Below, one piece after another: positions 34,887-45,310 of a stretch of DNA of 64,000 nt; positions within the stretch are counted from its first letter, which is position 1, and each line of letters begins with the position of its first letter. Both the position numbers and the translations under genes were made by a program. The notes beneath the pieces are model-generated. The model was not told where the DNA came from. It saw only the letters and a program-made list of their open reading frames with translations, and made no database searches. The stretch comes from Paramarasmius palmivorus (taxonomy: Eukaryota; Basidiomycota; Agaricomycetes; Agaricales; Marasmiaceae), in the NCBI GenBank assembly GCA_037176845.1, contig JAYKXP010000086.1:165801-229800 (forward strand). Direction: 5' to 3'.

Positions 34887-36924
34887 GGATGTAGTTGGAA
34901 GTACCATAGAGTGACTTGGTCCTTCGTATATATACATATTGATTCGTTCTTTGTAGTGTCTATATCGTATTGCCAAGACTGGATTTGATTTTTCTGGATA
35001 TGCCCAATCTATTCACTAGGATTTGGCATACCATGTAATACCCACAGAGTAGCTGTGCCGCCAAAACTATTTCTGACAACCAAGGTTGATGAAGTGTGAA
35101 TACCCGGAATACGAAAGAAATATTATACCCTTGTCTTCGAAGTCAATACTCGGAAATGCTTGCAATTAATTTCGTTCAAGCCAAGATGGACCAGGGGAGT
35201 GGCCAAACTTGGAAATGTGTGAAGCGCTTGACTGTGAGAGCGGGACCATGGGTATGGGAGTTATTCCACATCTCATCATATACTTTGGGTTCGTGTTCTC
35301 ATTGTGAACCGCCAGTGGGAAGAATCTGAGGATGGGCGTTTTGATCAGAAGTAAGTTCGCGTTTACTTCCTATATGCTACGTTCTTGTCATCAATTGGTA
35401 ACGTTTAGGTGTCATTGTCAGATTAGGGTTATCCTCAAAGAATCGTTATAATTGTAAAATAGGAGGCCCGTCATCATCATATCACTATCGGTACCATGGC
35501 GCCTTTCTCAATCGCCATTGGGAAATGTGTATTGGTGCATCCTTGGAAAGGGAACAACACAAACTAGAATTGTTAAGGAGTCAAAGTAATAAGAGCCTCA
35601 GACTTGCCACTAAGAATCCCATCATCTGCTCGCAAAGTTATAAGGACCACTCCAGCTCTGGTATGCCTTAGAAGCATCTCTTGACCTCTTCAAAATTCTA
35701 ACCAGGGCCTGTCTACCACTTTCTGATTATCAATCTAATCCACTGCCCCTGGCCAGTGTCAGCTAACGAGGACAACCCGAGCGTTGGAAATTGAGCTGAC
35801 CCACAAGAATATTCCGAAGTTGATATCTCGATAGTAGGCCCACATACACTCGTCTCGAATCACTTAGCGCGCTGTCACGCTAATACCAGTCAAACTATGA
35901 CTCGGAATTGCGGTGAACTACAAGTAAACGCTTTAGAGCCTGATATATTCTGAGGGAGTGCATATCTTGGCCTGAACCCGTTCGAGAAGGCTGAGCTTCA
36001 CGAGTGTACTATTGATGGTGAGAAAGTGAAAGTGAGCCAAGCGTAAAAGCTTCCTTTGTACGTGGTCGCAAGTCGAACGTTGATGGGGGTACTGAATCGG
36101 AGTGAGCGTGAGAATACTTGCCTTCCATCGGCCCAGGCAAGATGCCGCCGGCTGTTTTTCTTCTCATTCATTCCATCATGTTCTTTCTCCGACTAAACGA
36201 CCTAAGCAAAGTCTTCGCAACTTCAGAAGATTAAAGGGCTATCTCGCTTCTTTTGTCCGGCAATTTTCTGGGGAGTACCTTGGGATTATATTGCCTTTCT
36301 GCATTTACCAGCGTCAGACAGAACTTTCGGAGGCACATAACACTTTTTGTCAGTCTTTGCATGAACCAACACGTCCAATGACTGTAGGCGACGAACGATA
36401 ACTTCATCCTCTCCAATACGATGCTACCTTGCCTCGTTTCTCGAACCTCTCAACCTCGACTGTATTCTCAATTGCACTCTTTTTTACGCAGGGCCTTTCG
36501 CCGATCGCTTGGGATTGCAACTCATGTTGTCGTGTACTGTCTTGGTGGTGAAATATGCTGGAAAGGTTGAATCTGCAACCTATCTCCGGTATGTGGGGCA
36601 GAGCATTGGAAGCTATTTTGGGCGATCTACATATTTTAGGCCGTTATGGAATGCATTGGAATTGGTGAGTTGACATGTCCGATTCGTTCGTCTTCCCGGC
36701 TGACATAGCCAGCAGGCGATGCGTCGGAGGACCAGATCTACTTACTACGTATCTGTATGCTTCTTCCTCACACCTTGCGAATAGCGATGTTCCTACCCAT
36801 ATGCATCCTCGTGTGGACGTCCCATCGTGCAAGCCTTTAACCTCACATACACGTGTTTATAGTCACCTGTGCTAGTACCCCGCACTACCACAAAGTGAGT
36901 CGGCGACAGCTAACTCGAGAGAAC
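34887..36924. other. Intergenic, no supported gene
   Basis: About 2 kb downstream of the laccase. A plus-strand frame near 36480-36660 (LRYVGQSIGSYFGRSTYFRP) looks protein-like and faintly resembles part of the relic at 22.3 kb, but has no context. No repeats seen. Confidence 0.35.
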
Positions 36925-37024
36925 TTATCAAGAGATTACATTTCACAAGCTGATCAATAATAAATAGGCATCACATCGTAAGTATTATGCAGCCCAGATC
37001 TGTTCCTCCTTGCCGACTTGCTGA

Positions 37025-37496
37025 TTACTTGTTGTAGTAGCAGATGTAGTGGTCACCGCAAGGGTTGTTCTTGGCAACACCGTAGTTGAATCGCCAGCGG
37101 TCACTGTGAATTTGCCAGTTAGTAATGTTTCGCCCAGGCGGATGACTTTCTTGCACTTACCCTTCGTCGACCATATCATCTGGGTTGCCCCAGCTCTCGT
37201 CACCATGACGTGAGCCACTCTTGGAGATGTAGCAAATGTCTGACAAAAGCAAGGTCAGTCTGAATGAACCGTGGCTCGGCATAAACACGTAAAGACTTAC
37301 AGTGTCCTGGACATGCGTTGGGGTGGCCATCTGTAGAGCCGAAGTTAAGCTTCCAGCGGTCACCTTGATCAACCACAAGGTCAGGGTTCCCGTAGGAGGT
37401 CTCGCGCTTGGTGATGACGTTGGTGTCGTCGGTAGGAGCACCAATGGCACCAATGGCAATGGTAGCCAAAGTGAGGAAGAGTGTTGTGAGTTGCAT
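37025..37496 (-). CDS. Small secreted two-repeat protein, copy A
   Basis: Three minus-strand exons: 37496-37301, 37239-37161 and 37103-37025, 117 residues. Residues 1-19 are a signal peptide, then a short acidic propeptide APTDDTNVIT ending in a KR dibasic (Kex2-type) site at 30-31. The mature part is two tandem copies of one unit. Unit 1 (35-72): YGNPDLVVDQGDRW, then LNFG and CPGHYICYISK. Unit 2 (82-117): WGNPDDMVDEGDRW, then FNYG and CGDHYICYYNK. Each unit has two cysteines spaced C-x5-C, four in total. It differs from copy B at only three residues (8, 25 and 93). I know no family with this repeat; a secreted effector, antimicrobial or cell-wall protein are all possible. It is transcribed away from copy B. 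Confidence 0.88.
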
Positions 37497-37580
37497 GATC
37501 GCAGAGAGGTTGAGAGAGCTGGTAGTACGAGGTAGTTGTCTGTGGGTACTGATGTTCTTGAGATTGAAGCTGAGCAAGCC

Positions 37581-37587
37581 TTTATAG
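37581..37587 (-). promoter_or_regulatory. TATA box of secreted protein copy A
   Basis: The minus strand reads CTATAAAGG, about 85-90 bp upstream of the ATG at 37496, mirroring the element of copy B. Confidence 0.65.
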
Positions 37588-37850
37588 CAATTTCGACTCG
37601 ATGAGCGGCACTTGCTATGCATCTCTCTTCCCCAAAGTAGTATTATTCGGAGTGCATGGTTTTGGCGACTCGGTTTCGCAACCTTCCAGCGTTTCAGCGC
37701 ACATGTCTGTGGTAAGAATCAGCTCCACTACCTGCGCTAGAATTTGCCTGCCAGATTCGCTTGTGGTGGCTTAGCTACTCGCATTATGCAAGCTCGTAGA
37801 GGAGATTTGTGCGAGTTTATAAGAGAAAATCGTTCACAGGACCTAAAATA

Positions 37851-38509
37851 CTCGCGACGACTACAGATCAGCGCGACCGGACTGTTGAGTCTTAGCTCAG
37901 TTATAGGGTCTGTAAAGGATCCAGAAACGAAAGGCTGGCACATAACCCTTTCAGAATAGTCCTGTCGACTTCGATTAATGCTGAATTTGACTATTTCCGG
38001 ACCATCCTTGACTCGGTGTCAGGTATTTAGGGTCAATGCTAGGAATTTGATTCTCCACAGTATATACTTAGGGACTCCGTCGGACAGCCCAATTTCAATT
38101 ATTAATGGAATGGGATGACTGAAACATTACGGGATCACAAGCGATGAACAACTCCACTGCTGCCGCTCATAGATGCCTATCAGGAATCTCAAACAAAGGC
38201 CTCAGCTTTATTTCAGATAGCCTACGTGATGATTGCTATGAACTATTGCACCGCTTCCACCTTTGGTGTTACCGAGCGCCGTATGCTAAGCATTAAGTCC
38301 TGTTTCTTGTTGGTAGGAGAGACGCAAGACAAGTAGAGCGTCTCACGCCTGCCGGAATACTCCACTAGTTCTACCGTGAAATGAAAGGCGACACGTTGTG
38401 GCCACGATTTACTCGAGTTGAATATCGCCCTACTAGTCAATATATTGGCGAAGTACAATGAAGAAAATGACAACTGATCGGTGGTCACATTGATTCTGTA
38501 GACTACTAC
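37851..38509. other. Unique centre between inverted arms
   Basis: This stretch separates the two divergent secreted protein genes and shares nothing obvious with either arm. No gene is supported. Because both promoters face into it, it may carry shared regulatory sites,  but none was recognised. Confidence 0.5.
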
Positions 38510-38747
38510 TCGTGCACACAGCTCTTCTATGAATTCGAACTTGCATAATGCGAGTAGCTAAGCCACTGCTTGAAGCGAATCAGGCAGGCAAATTCTAGCG
38601 CAGGTAGTGGAGCCGATTCTTACCACAGACACGAGCGCTGAAACGCTGGGAGGTTGCGAAACCGAGTCCCCAAAACCATGTACTCCGAATTAATACTACT
38701 TTGGGGAAGAGATGCATAGCAAGTGCCGCTCGTCGAGTCGAAATTGC

Positions 38748-38754
38748 TATAAAG
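38748..38754 (+). promoter_or_regulatory. TATA box of secreted protein copy B
   Basis: TATAAAG about 84-90 bp upstream of the ATG at 38838. Confidence 0.65.
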
Positions 38755-38837
38755 GCTTGCTCAGCTTCGATCTCAAGAACACCAGTACCCACAGACAACT
38801 ACCTCGTACTACCAGCTCTCGCAACTTCTCTACGATC

Positions 38838-39308
38838 ATGCAACTCACGACACTCTTCTTCACTTTGGCTACCATCGCCATTGGTGCCATCGGTGCTCCT
38901 ACCGACGACAGCAACGTCATCACCAAGCGCGAGACCTCCTACGGGAACCCTGACCTTGTGGTTGATCAAGGTGACCGCTGGAAGCTTAACTTTGGCTCTA
39001 CGGATGGCCACCCCAACGCATGTCCAGGACACTGTAAGTGTTTACGCATTTATGCCGAGCCATAGTTCATTCAGACCGACCTTGCTTTTGTTAGACATTT
39101 GCTACATCTCCAAGAGTGGCTCACGTCACGGTGACGAGAGCTGGGGCAACCCAGATGATATGGTCGACGAAGGGTAGGTGCAAGAAAGTCGTTCACTGGG
39201 CGAAACATTACTAACTGCCAAATTCATAGTAACCGCTGGCGATTCAACTACGGTGTTGCCAAGAACAACCCTTGCGGTGACCACTACATCTGCTACTACA
39301 ACAAGTAA
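38838..39308 (+). CDS. Small secreted two-repeat protein, copy B
   Basis: Three exons, 38838-39033, 39095-39173 and 39230-39308 (introns 61 and 56 bp), 117 residues. Signal peptide MQLTTLFFTLATIAIGAIG, propeptide to the KR site at 30-31, then two tandem units with (Y/W)GNPD, D(Q/E)G(D/N)RW, N(F/Y)G and HYICY landmarks; cysteines at 62, 68, 107 and 113. Unit 1 is four residues longer before its first cysteine. Intron 1 falls in the HY codon of unit 1 (phase 1) and intron 2 in the G of unit 2's VDEG (phase 2), so the repeat did not arise by duplication of one symmetric exon. No frame damage. Copy A lies head-to-head 1.3 kb away; the damaged third copy is at 26896. Confidence 0.88.
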
Positions 39309-39430
39309 TCAGCAAGTCGGCAAGGAGGAACAGATCTGGGCTGCATAATACTTACGATGTGATGCCTATTTATTATTGACCAGCTTGTGAAATGTAACCT
39401 CTTCATCAACACTCGCTCGAGCTAACGTAA

Positions 39431-42400
39431 CATGTTGAATAAGCGAAGACTGCCAGTGTGCTGCATGTTCAGCGATAGAGTGAAGCGATGAATTATCGCA
39501 AAGATTGACAACTGGGCATTCAGTAGGCCTAGAACATGTTTAGTAGATGTATGTGACGGCTAGAAACCTGGAAGCTTACCATGCCCGCTTCACTACCATA
39601 TTCACCCATTCCTTGCTCATTCCTCCTCAACTCTCCTCATCGATGTCGCAAGTCATTTACTCCTAGCAGTTCCATGGTTTATGTTTGATTAGTGGTCAGT
39701 CAATGTGGGACCTAGTATTTTGGAGTCAACGATTAAGTATGAAATATCTCGGAGCCATTACCGCCTCACCTCTACCGTCACGGTCTACGTGTACATAGGT
39801 CCCATAGGAAGCCCTGGGAAGGTAAATCCCTGACGCTGAACCAACTTCTCTCCTTTCAGGAGCCGCGGCTATTGGAGCTTGAGGACTGATATGCCAGTGG
39901 TTATGCAATAATACTACCAGAACGAGAATGATAGAACTTGCTGTGGAAGCGGCGTTCTCTAGTGTCGTAGGTGCCATACAGATCGGAACTGTGATGTAAG
40001 GCATGCAGTAGGCTCTCTGTGATTACTGTATGCAAGCACAGGAAACAATAAAATCTGCCATGGTAACCCACATACCAGTCCTTGTTCAACTTGAAGTCTG
40101 AGTAACCGCGTCACCTTGAATTCTCTTCACGATAGTAGCCGTTCCTTCTCTAATCTGACGATGAGGCTAGACACTGAGACTGAATCGTAAGTAGAAAGTG
40201 TTGGTTCGGAGGAGTGTGTGTAAGCTTGAATTCGAAACAGATCATGGTGGACCAAAACCAAAAGTGTCACGTGCGTGACAATACAAGGACCGACCATTCC
40301 GAGCAAGGCATTTGCCGAACTTGCTATACCTGGAACCGTCAACTTCCTTGCATTTCTCCACTTGCCACGACGAGCACAGTTCATATATAGTTGATCAGCC
40401 TAATCAGTTTCAAATATACACCTCCATTCTTTACATCTGAGTAGTCCTCTAGTTGTCCTTCCCTTACTATGCAAGGTGAATATTTTCAGCTATCTTCGTT
40501 TGTGTCTCGAATGATTAATCCAAACATCAGGGCTCCATGACTATACTATCCCTCACACGTTTGACTGTTGTTCGAGTCAATCGGTCTTGAAAAAAAAGGT
40601 CTTTCGCTTAAAGATGCCGCGAATAGTCCACAATTCAGAAAGTCGTTACCTCAAAGCCACGGGGGTCATTCGTGCGTGTAATACTATAGTGACTGTCGGT
40701 GAGATTTAGCTTCTTCATCTGCTACATTCGTTCTCGCATGGCTTTTGCACCCCGTGGTCACAAGTGTCCCATATGCCCTCTGCTAAAAGTGGGTATTTTG
40801 TTCCCATTTTAGACGCGTATAGCTATTCGTTCCTGATCGTGTATATTAGAACACGATCGAACAAAGCAAGAAAATCGTGATGGGGGATAGCGGAACAACT
40901 TCGCTGAAGTGCAAGGTAAGAATACTAATCTTCCTTTTCAATTGTACTTCCATATTATTCTCGTTGACGCCGGGAACTCCAGCGCCTTGCTGCTAAGACG
41001 GCACTGTCAAAATGCCATCGTCGATCGTTAGATCAGATACCCAAGTTGCTTCCGGCAGGGCCTCATCAATGAGGTATGTTTTGGTGGCTAGAGATTCTCG
41101 ACCTCAGCGCAGGGTACCGCTGAATGGTTAAAAGAGTGCGATAGTGCTCATGAGGCTTCATGTACATCAACGGGCCAGCCCAGGCCTTGAACGCCGCGAG
41201 GTGCGTTTCGACAATGCCTCGCTTTTCTCACTGTTGTTCAATTCTAAACCCTTCCGTGAACTTCGTACGCCCTGATATCAACTTCGGTTTGGGCAAAATT
41301 CTGATGGCCACGCACTCTGGGGGTATAATTATCGACATTCCGTCAGAATGACATGTTAATCATGATGCCGTAGGTTTTTTGACCTCTCTACGACCGCAAT
41401 ACGAGCCTGGGCTCTACTATGCATTCATTCGCTTGTTCACCACCTTCCATGCCATTCCATCCAATCTGCTTGCTCGTTTACTTTCAATGCACATCACAGT
41501 CTCGACCTTTTTCCCAACACACTGCCTGTACAAGCTTCTTTTCACCGCCTCCACCTCATGTCCTACCGCAAGCCATGCCGTCGGCTGAGCTTCTTTTCAT
41601 CATGATATGTCCAGATGTCAGATAAACATTGACTTGATTCTGAACCCCGCCCCGGATTGACAGTGCATTAATCCGTATTTGGCGTTACTTGTTGATGAGT
41701 TCGTTGGCATTGTTGGCGGATCAGACGAGTGTACAAACCAAGTCTTGTTCCGACACTGCATGAACATAGGCCCCGAGAATTCACTGGGCATAGGTTCTCG
41801 CACTCGGCCGGTTACAACTTATGGCAATGGCATGGTCTGAGGACACCGTCTACTCGCAGCATTCAACGGCTATATTCAGCGCTTGACTGGTACATAGGCT
41901 GTGCTTTGACTTTGACGGAATTGAATCCACAGTCCTATCCCGAGATTCGAATATTAAAATCGGGTCCGGTTATATCCTCCGTCAAAATTTGAAGGGTCCT
42001 TCCTCCGAGTCGGGAAACAATGAACGTTGAAAATGGTGCCTAGTCTTGTCCTAGGCACATATGATGGGCGCCTACTTACCGAAAATTATTCAAAGCTCAG
42101 ATCTGGACTGTTCTTGTTCGACATTTGGCAGGCGGCATGTTGAACAAATACCATTTCAGAGGTGTGTTGTTCATTATCAGTTATCTTGTGCTAAGATTGG
42201 ACGTGTACACAGTAATTCAATCGCACATCGCGCAGCTAATACCACCATTACCGAGCTGCCAGTACTCATGGCGTCTGTGGGATTCTGTACACGCCAAGGT
42301 TCACGCGTTCAGTCGGCTGGGATAGCTTGAACATGTATGTGTAAGTAAGGGTTAAAACTTTCAAAATGTCGCCGCTTACCTAGAGACAAGAGTCGAGTTT

Positions 42401-44301
42401 AGTCTTTACGCCACTTCCGGGGAGATTTAGTCTCCGAATCTGTACAACATGTCTGTCAGCGTCAAACATTAGCGCTTCAGCTGTTTGGGCCATGTAAATA
42501 CGATCCCATGCCTAGCGCTGTCGCTCGACCCTTCTCTTTCAACAGAATCTGTCCTTTGTCGTCGGACTAGCTTCTGTCGCGGGGATAATAATCACCGACT
42601 CCCGACGCATTAAACCCACTCCCGCCACGCTTTGACAGACGTGCGGGATTTCGGAGTGGATCAATTGACGGCGCTAAATTAAAGGTCTAGACCATTGCCT
42701 CGACCTCGTTTTGCGCAGTGCGAGCGTCTGTACATGTACACCTCACCTTGCTCGCTTGTGAATCACAAAGATACGAGAACGACCACTAACATTCTTCGCC
42801 GCTCGCCGTTCGGTATATATTACCGGTTTCGGTATGTTATTCAATACCGGAATTCCGTGCATCAAGGAAATGGAATTAAAGGCTTTTTGGGGTCACCATC
42901 GTGCATATGATGTTATCCTTTACTTATCCCGAATGCGAAAATGATAAATCAGCTGAGAGATAAGACCTTTTGTACTCGTGGAAGAGGTGAACAAACACCG
43001 TGTGGGCATGGGACAGTCGCCATTTCATATTGGGTGCCGTTCCCGAAACTCGATTTTTTTTGAAGGTTGGAATCCCCACAGCGTTTCCATAACGAGGGAT
43101 CGTAGGCGTTGTGGAGCAGGAACCAGGACACGAACAGAATACAGGAACGCGGATTCGAGTGGGGTCCGTGGATTCGGAATGGGAGATGAATGGGAAGTTT
43201 CTCGGTGCCTTAACATAAGGATTAAACGGGAAGGCCACATGTTTGGACTTGGCGTGATGTATGATGCCAGATGGCTATACCAATAGAGTTCGGGGTGAGG
43301 GTTCCGGAAGGCAAGACAGGCCAGATGACTGCTTTTGTCTTATGAGAGTTGTGAGTAAGAAGGTGTAAAAAGAAAACCGTAAACGAGAACAAGGACAAAA
43401 GCGTAGTGACTCGGTTGGGGATATAATTCATATGAAAGCGTTGAGATCAGCTCTTTGCCGCCGTTCGTGTGCCTTACAGAGAGTATTTGATTTTTGATCC
43501 GCTGGAACGGTGAATAATCTCCGTGCAACAAAATCTGTTTTTCATCGCTGAGTTTTTGCATGAACACAAGACTGGAGATTACGGAGAGGAAAACACTGGC
43601 GTGGCGTCATTCCAAGACTTGATTATGTTCCCGCAGAGTAAGAAACGACCCACGAAACATAGCCATAATAGAGTACGATTAAATGGCTGAATGACTGGTG
43701 ACTGGTGCTTCTTTGACTCGGCCGACATGCAAGGATTATTGATGGACAAGGACTGATCATGACGAGGCTATTGTCGTGAGACGAAAAGCGTTAATAGAGC
43801 TAGCTCATAGAACTTTCAAAACGCTGAGATATGCATTATGAATTTGAGGTACGAACAAGTATTGGCACAGTGATGGGATCGACGCGTTGGGTTCCTGGGC
43901 TGTGAGCACAGCTGGAGATTGCGGAACATGAAGAGTGTGGGGTGTAAGCACTATGCGAGTGATATGGTTTGGGATTTGCTGTGTTTAAGGTGAGTTCTGG
44001 AGATAAGCGGGCTAAGGAAGAGTAGGTTAAGCCTAGTACAAACTAGCATCGAACGAAACTTGATCAGAAGCAGTGACAGACGAAGAGCTGCAGAGACATG
44101 GTACTGATCCGTCAGAAAGGATTGATGTCCGTCTGACATATCTACCGCACATCCACCAGATGAAAGTTTGCAGAATCGGCATAGCGTCATAGTTGAGGCT
44201 TGAGCTCTGCCCAGAACAGATGTACCTGAGCGACATTCAATGGAGTATCATTCAGAACTCTTGACTTGAATAGTTCGACGTTCGAGAATATTGGGTAGAG
44301 G
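39431..44301. other. Long stretch without a supported gene
   Basis: Nearly 5 kb with only short open frames. A minus-strand frame at 40290-40127 starts MVGPCIVTHVTLLVLVHHD, and another at 40004-39726 has one hydrophobic stretch (SSIILVLVVLLHNHW). They could be exons of a small membrane protein, but I could not join them. At 42036-42058 an 8-bp perfect stem GTGCCTAG/CTAGGCAC closes a 7-nt loop. From about 43800 the plus strand becomes purine-rich. Confidence 0.35.
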
Positions 44302-45310
44302 TGTGTGATGAATGAATGGAACTTGAGCAAGCGTTTAGCCGAGACGCACAGGTGGAAGCAGGACAAGTACGCCTGTCATAATTCGGGACTTAGACGGATC
44401 ACAGTTATAAACTCGAATGAGGGATAGTACGAGTGAGTCACAGGCGACGCCTCATAGAGTCGTAAGATGGGAACGTTCAAAGGTTGGACTGAATTGCAAG
44501 TAAAGGAACAGTCTTCTGTGGGACTAAGAGGAACAGAAAGGATGGATTGCATAGAGAACAAAGTTTCTCGATGAATGGTCGTTTAACCGGGACGCAGTGT
44601 AGACCAGTCAACCTGTCATAGTTTAGGAAATAGACGGATCACTGGCAAGCACAGTGAAAACGGATAGTGCGAGTGAGTCACAGGCAAAGCCCTACTGAGA
44701 CGTAGGATGGGAATGTTCAAAGGCTTCATTGAATTGCAAGTAGAGGAACCATCTTCATTATTTGGGAGTCAATTCTATGCGTGGGACGGATAGGAACGAT
44801 TGAGCTGCGAGAACAAGGATAGTTCTTGGACGAATGTTTGTCAACACGGATTGAGTACATAGCCCTTGTCATAGCTCAGGAGATAAACGGACTTGCAAGC
44901 ACTCGAATGAGGGGAGTGAGTCACGGTACGGAGAGTAGTCCGCAAGTCTCCTGAATCGCGTAAATCGAAGGCTCAACTGTATTCAACCTTCATAACTTTG
45001 GTAGAGTGCCATACGTGAGTTTATGAGACGTGGGATTGAGAGTGATAAATTCAAGGAACAGAGAAAGCATCAACGCCAGAGATGAATGGTGATTTAACCG
45101 ATACGCACACGTCTACAGTGGTTGAGTGCACTTGTCACCGCCCAGTACATGAACGGATCACTGGAAGGCGTAGCGGCAGAGGGGTACCGAAGCTGATTTG
45201 AGGGACCGGGAAGGAGAGAAGTGTGTTGATGAGGAACGAACAGAATTTCGTGGGTAGGCAAGAAATGTCGAGGATTGTAGTTGACCTGTCGTTCAACAGA
45301 CCAAAGGTCG
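44302..45310. repeat. Degenerate tandem repeat, about 240-265 bp period, four units
   Basis: Units start near 44302, 44571, 44830 and 45079. Landmarks recur in the same order in each: ATGAATGG, TTTA(G/A)CCG..ACGCA, CTGTCATA, AGACGGATCAC, GAGTGAGTCACAGG, GATGGGAA(C/T)GTTCAAAGG, GAATTGCAAGTA and GAGAACAA. The CTGTCATA landmark lies at about 44372, 44612, 44866 and 45131. Units 1 and 2 are most alike; 3 and 4 are eroded. No long open frame is conserved between units, so it is not a coding repeat. Confidence 0.8.

Larger units (their letters stand above)
36925..37850 (-). repeat. Left arm of about 0.9-kb inverted repeat
   Basis: The minus strand of this arm matches 38510-39430 closely, including the whole secreted protein gene, both introns, the promoter and the downstream flank (the AATAATAAATAGGCATCAC / GTGATGCCTATTTATTATT phrase). 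The match fades at about 37850 after TGCATAATGCGAG. Boundaries are judged by eye to within about 20-50 bp. The unique centre between the arms is about 660 bp. Confidence 0.85.
38510..39430 (+). repeat. Right arm of about 0.9-kb inverted repeat
   Basis: Partner of 36925-37850. Identity continues through non-coding flanks and introns, so the duplication is recent or kept uniform by gene conversion. It begins near CGAACTTGCATAATGCGAG and ends near AATGTAACCTCTT. Confidence 0.85.

Noticed and set aside
39726..40384. Possible minus-strand small membrane protein
   Set aside because: Two fragments have hydrophobic stretches, but I could not join them through any in-phase intron.
44302..45310. CRISPR-like array
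   Set aside because: The repeat is about 250 bp, degenerate and without short uniform spacers; it is an ordinary tandem repeat in a eukaryotic genome.
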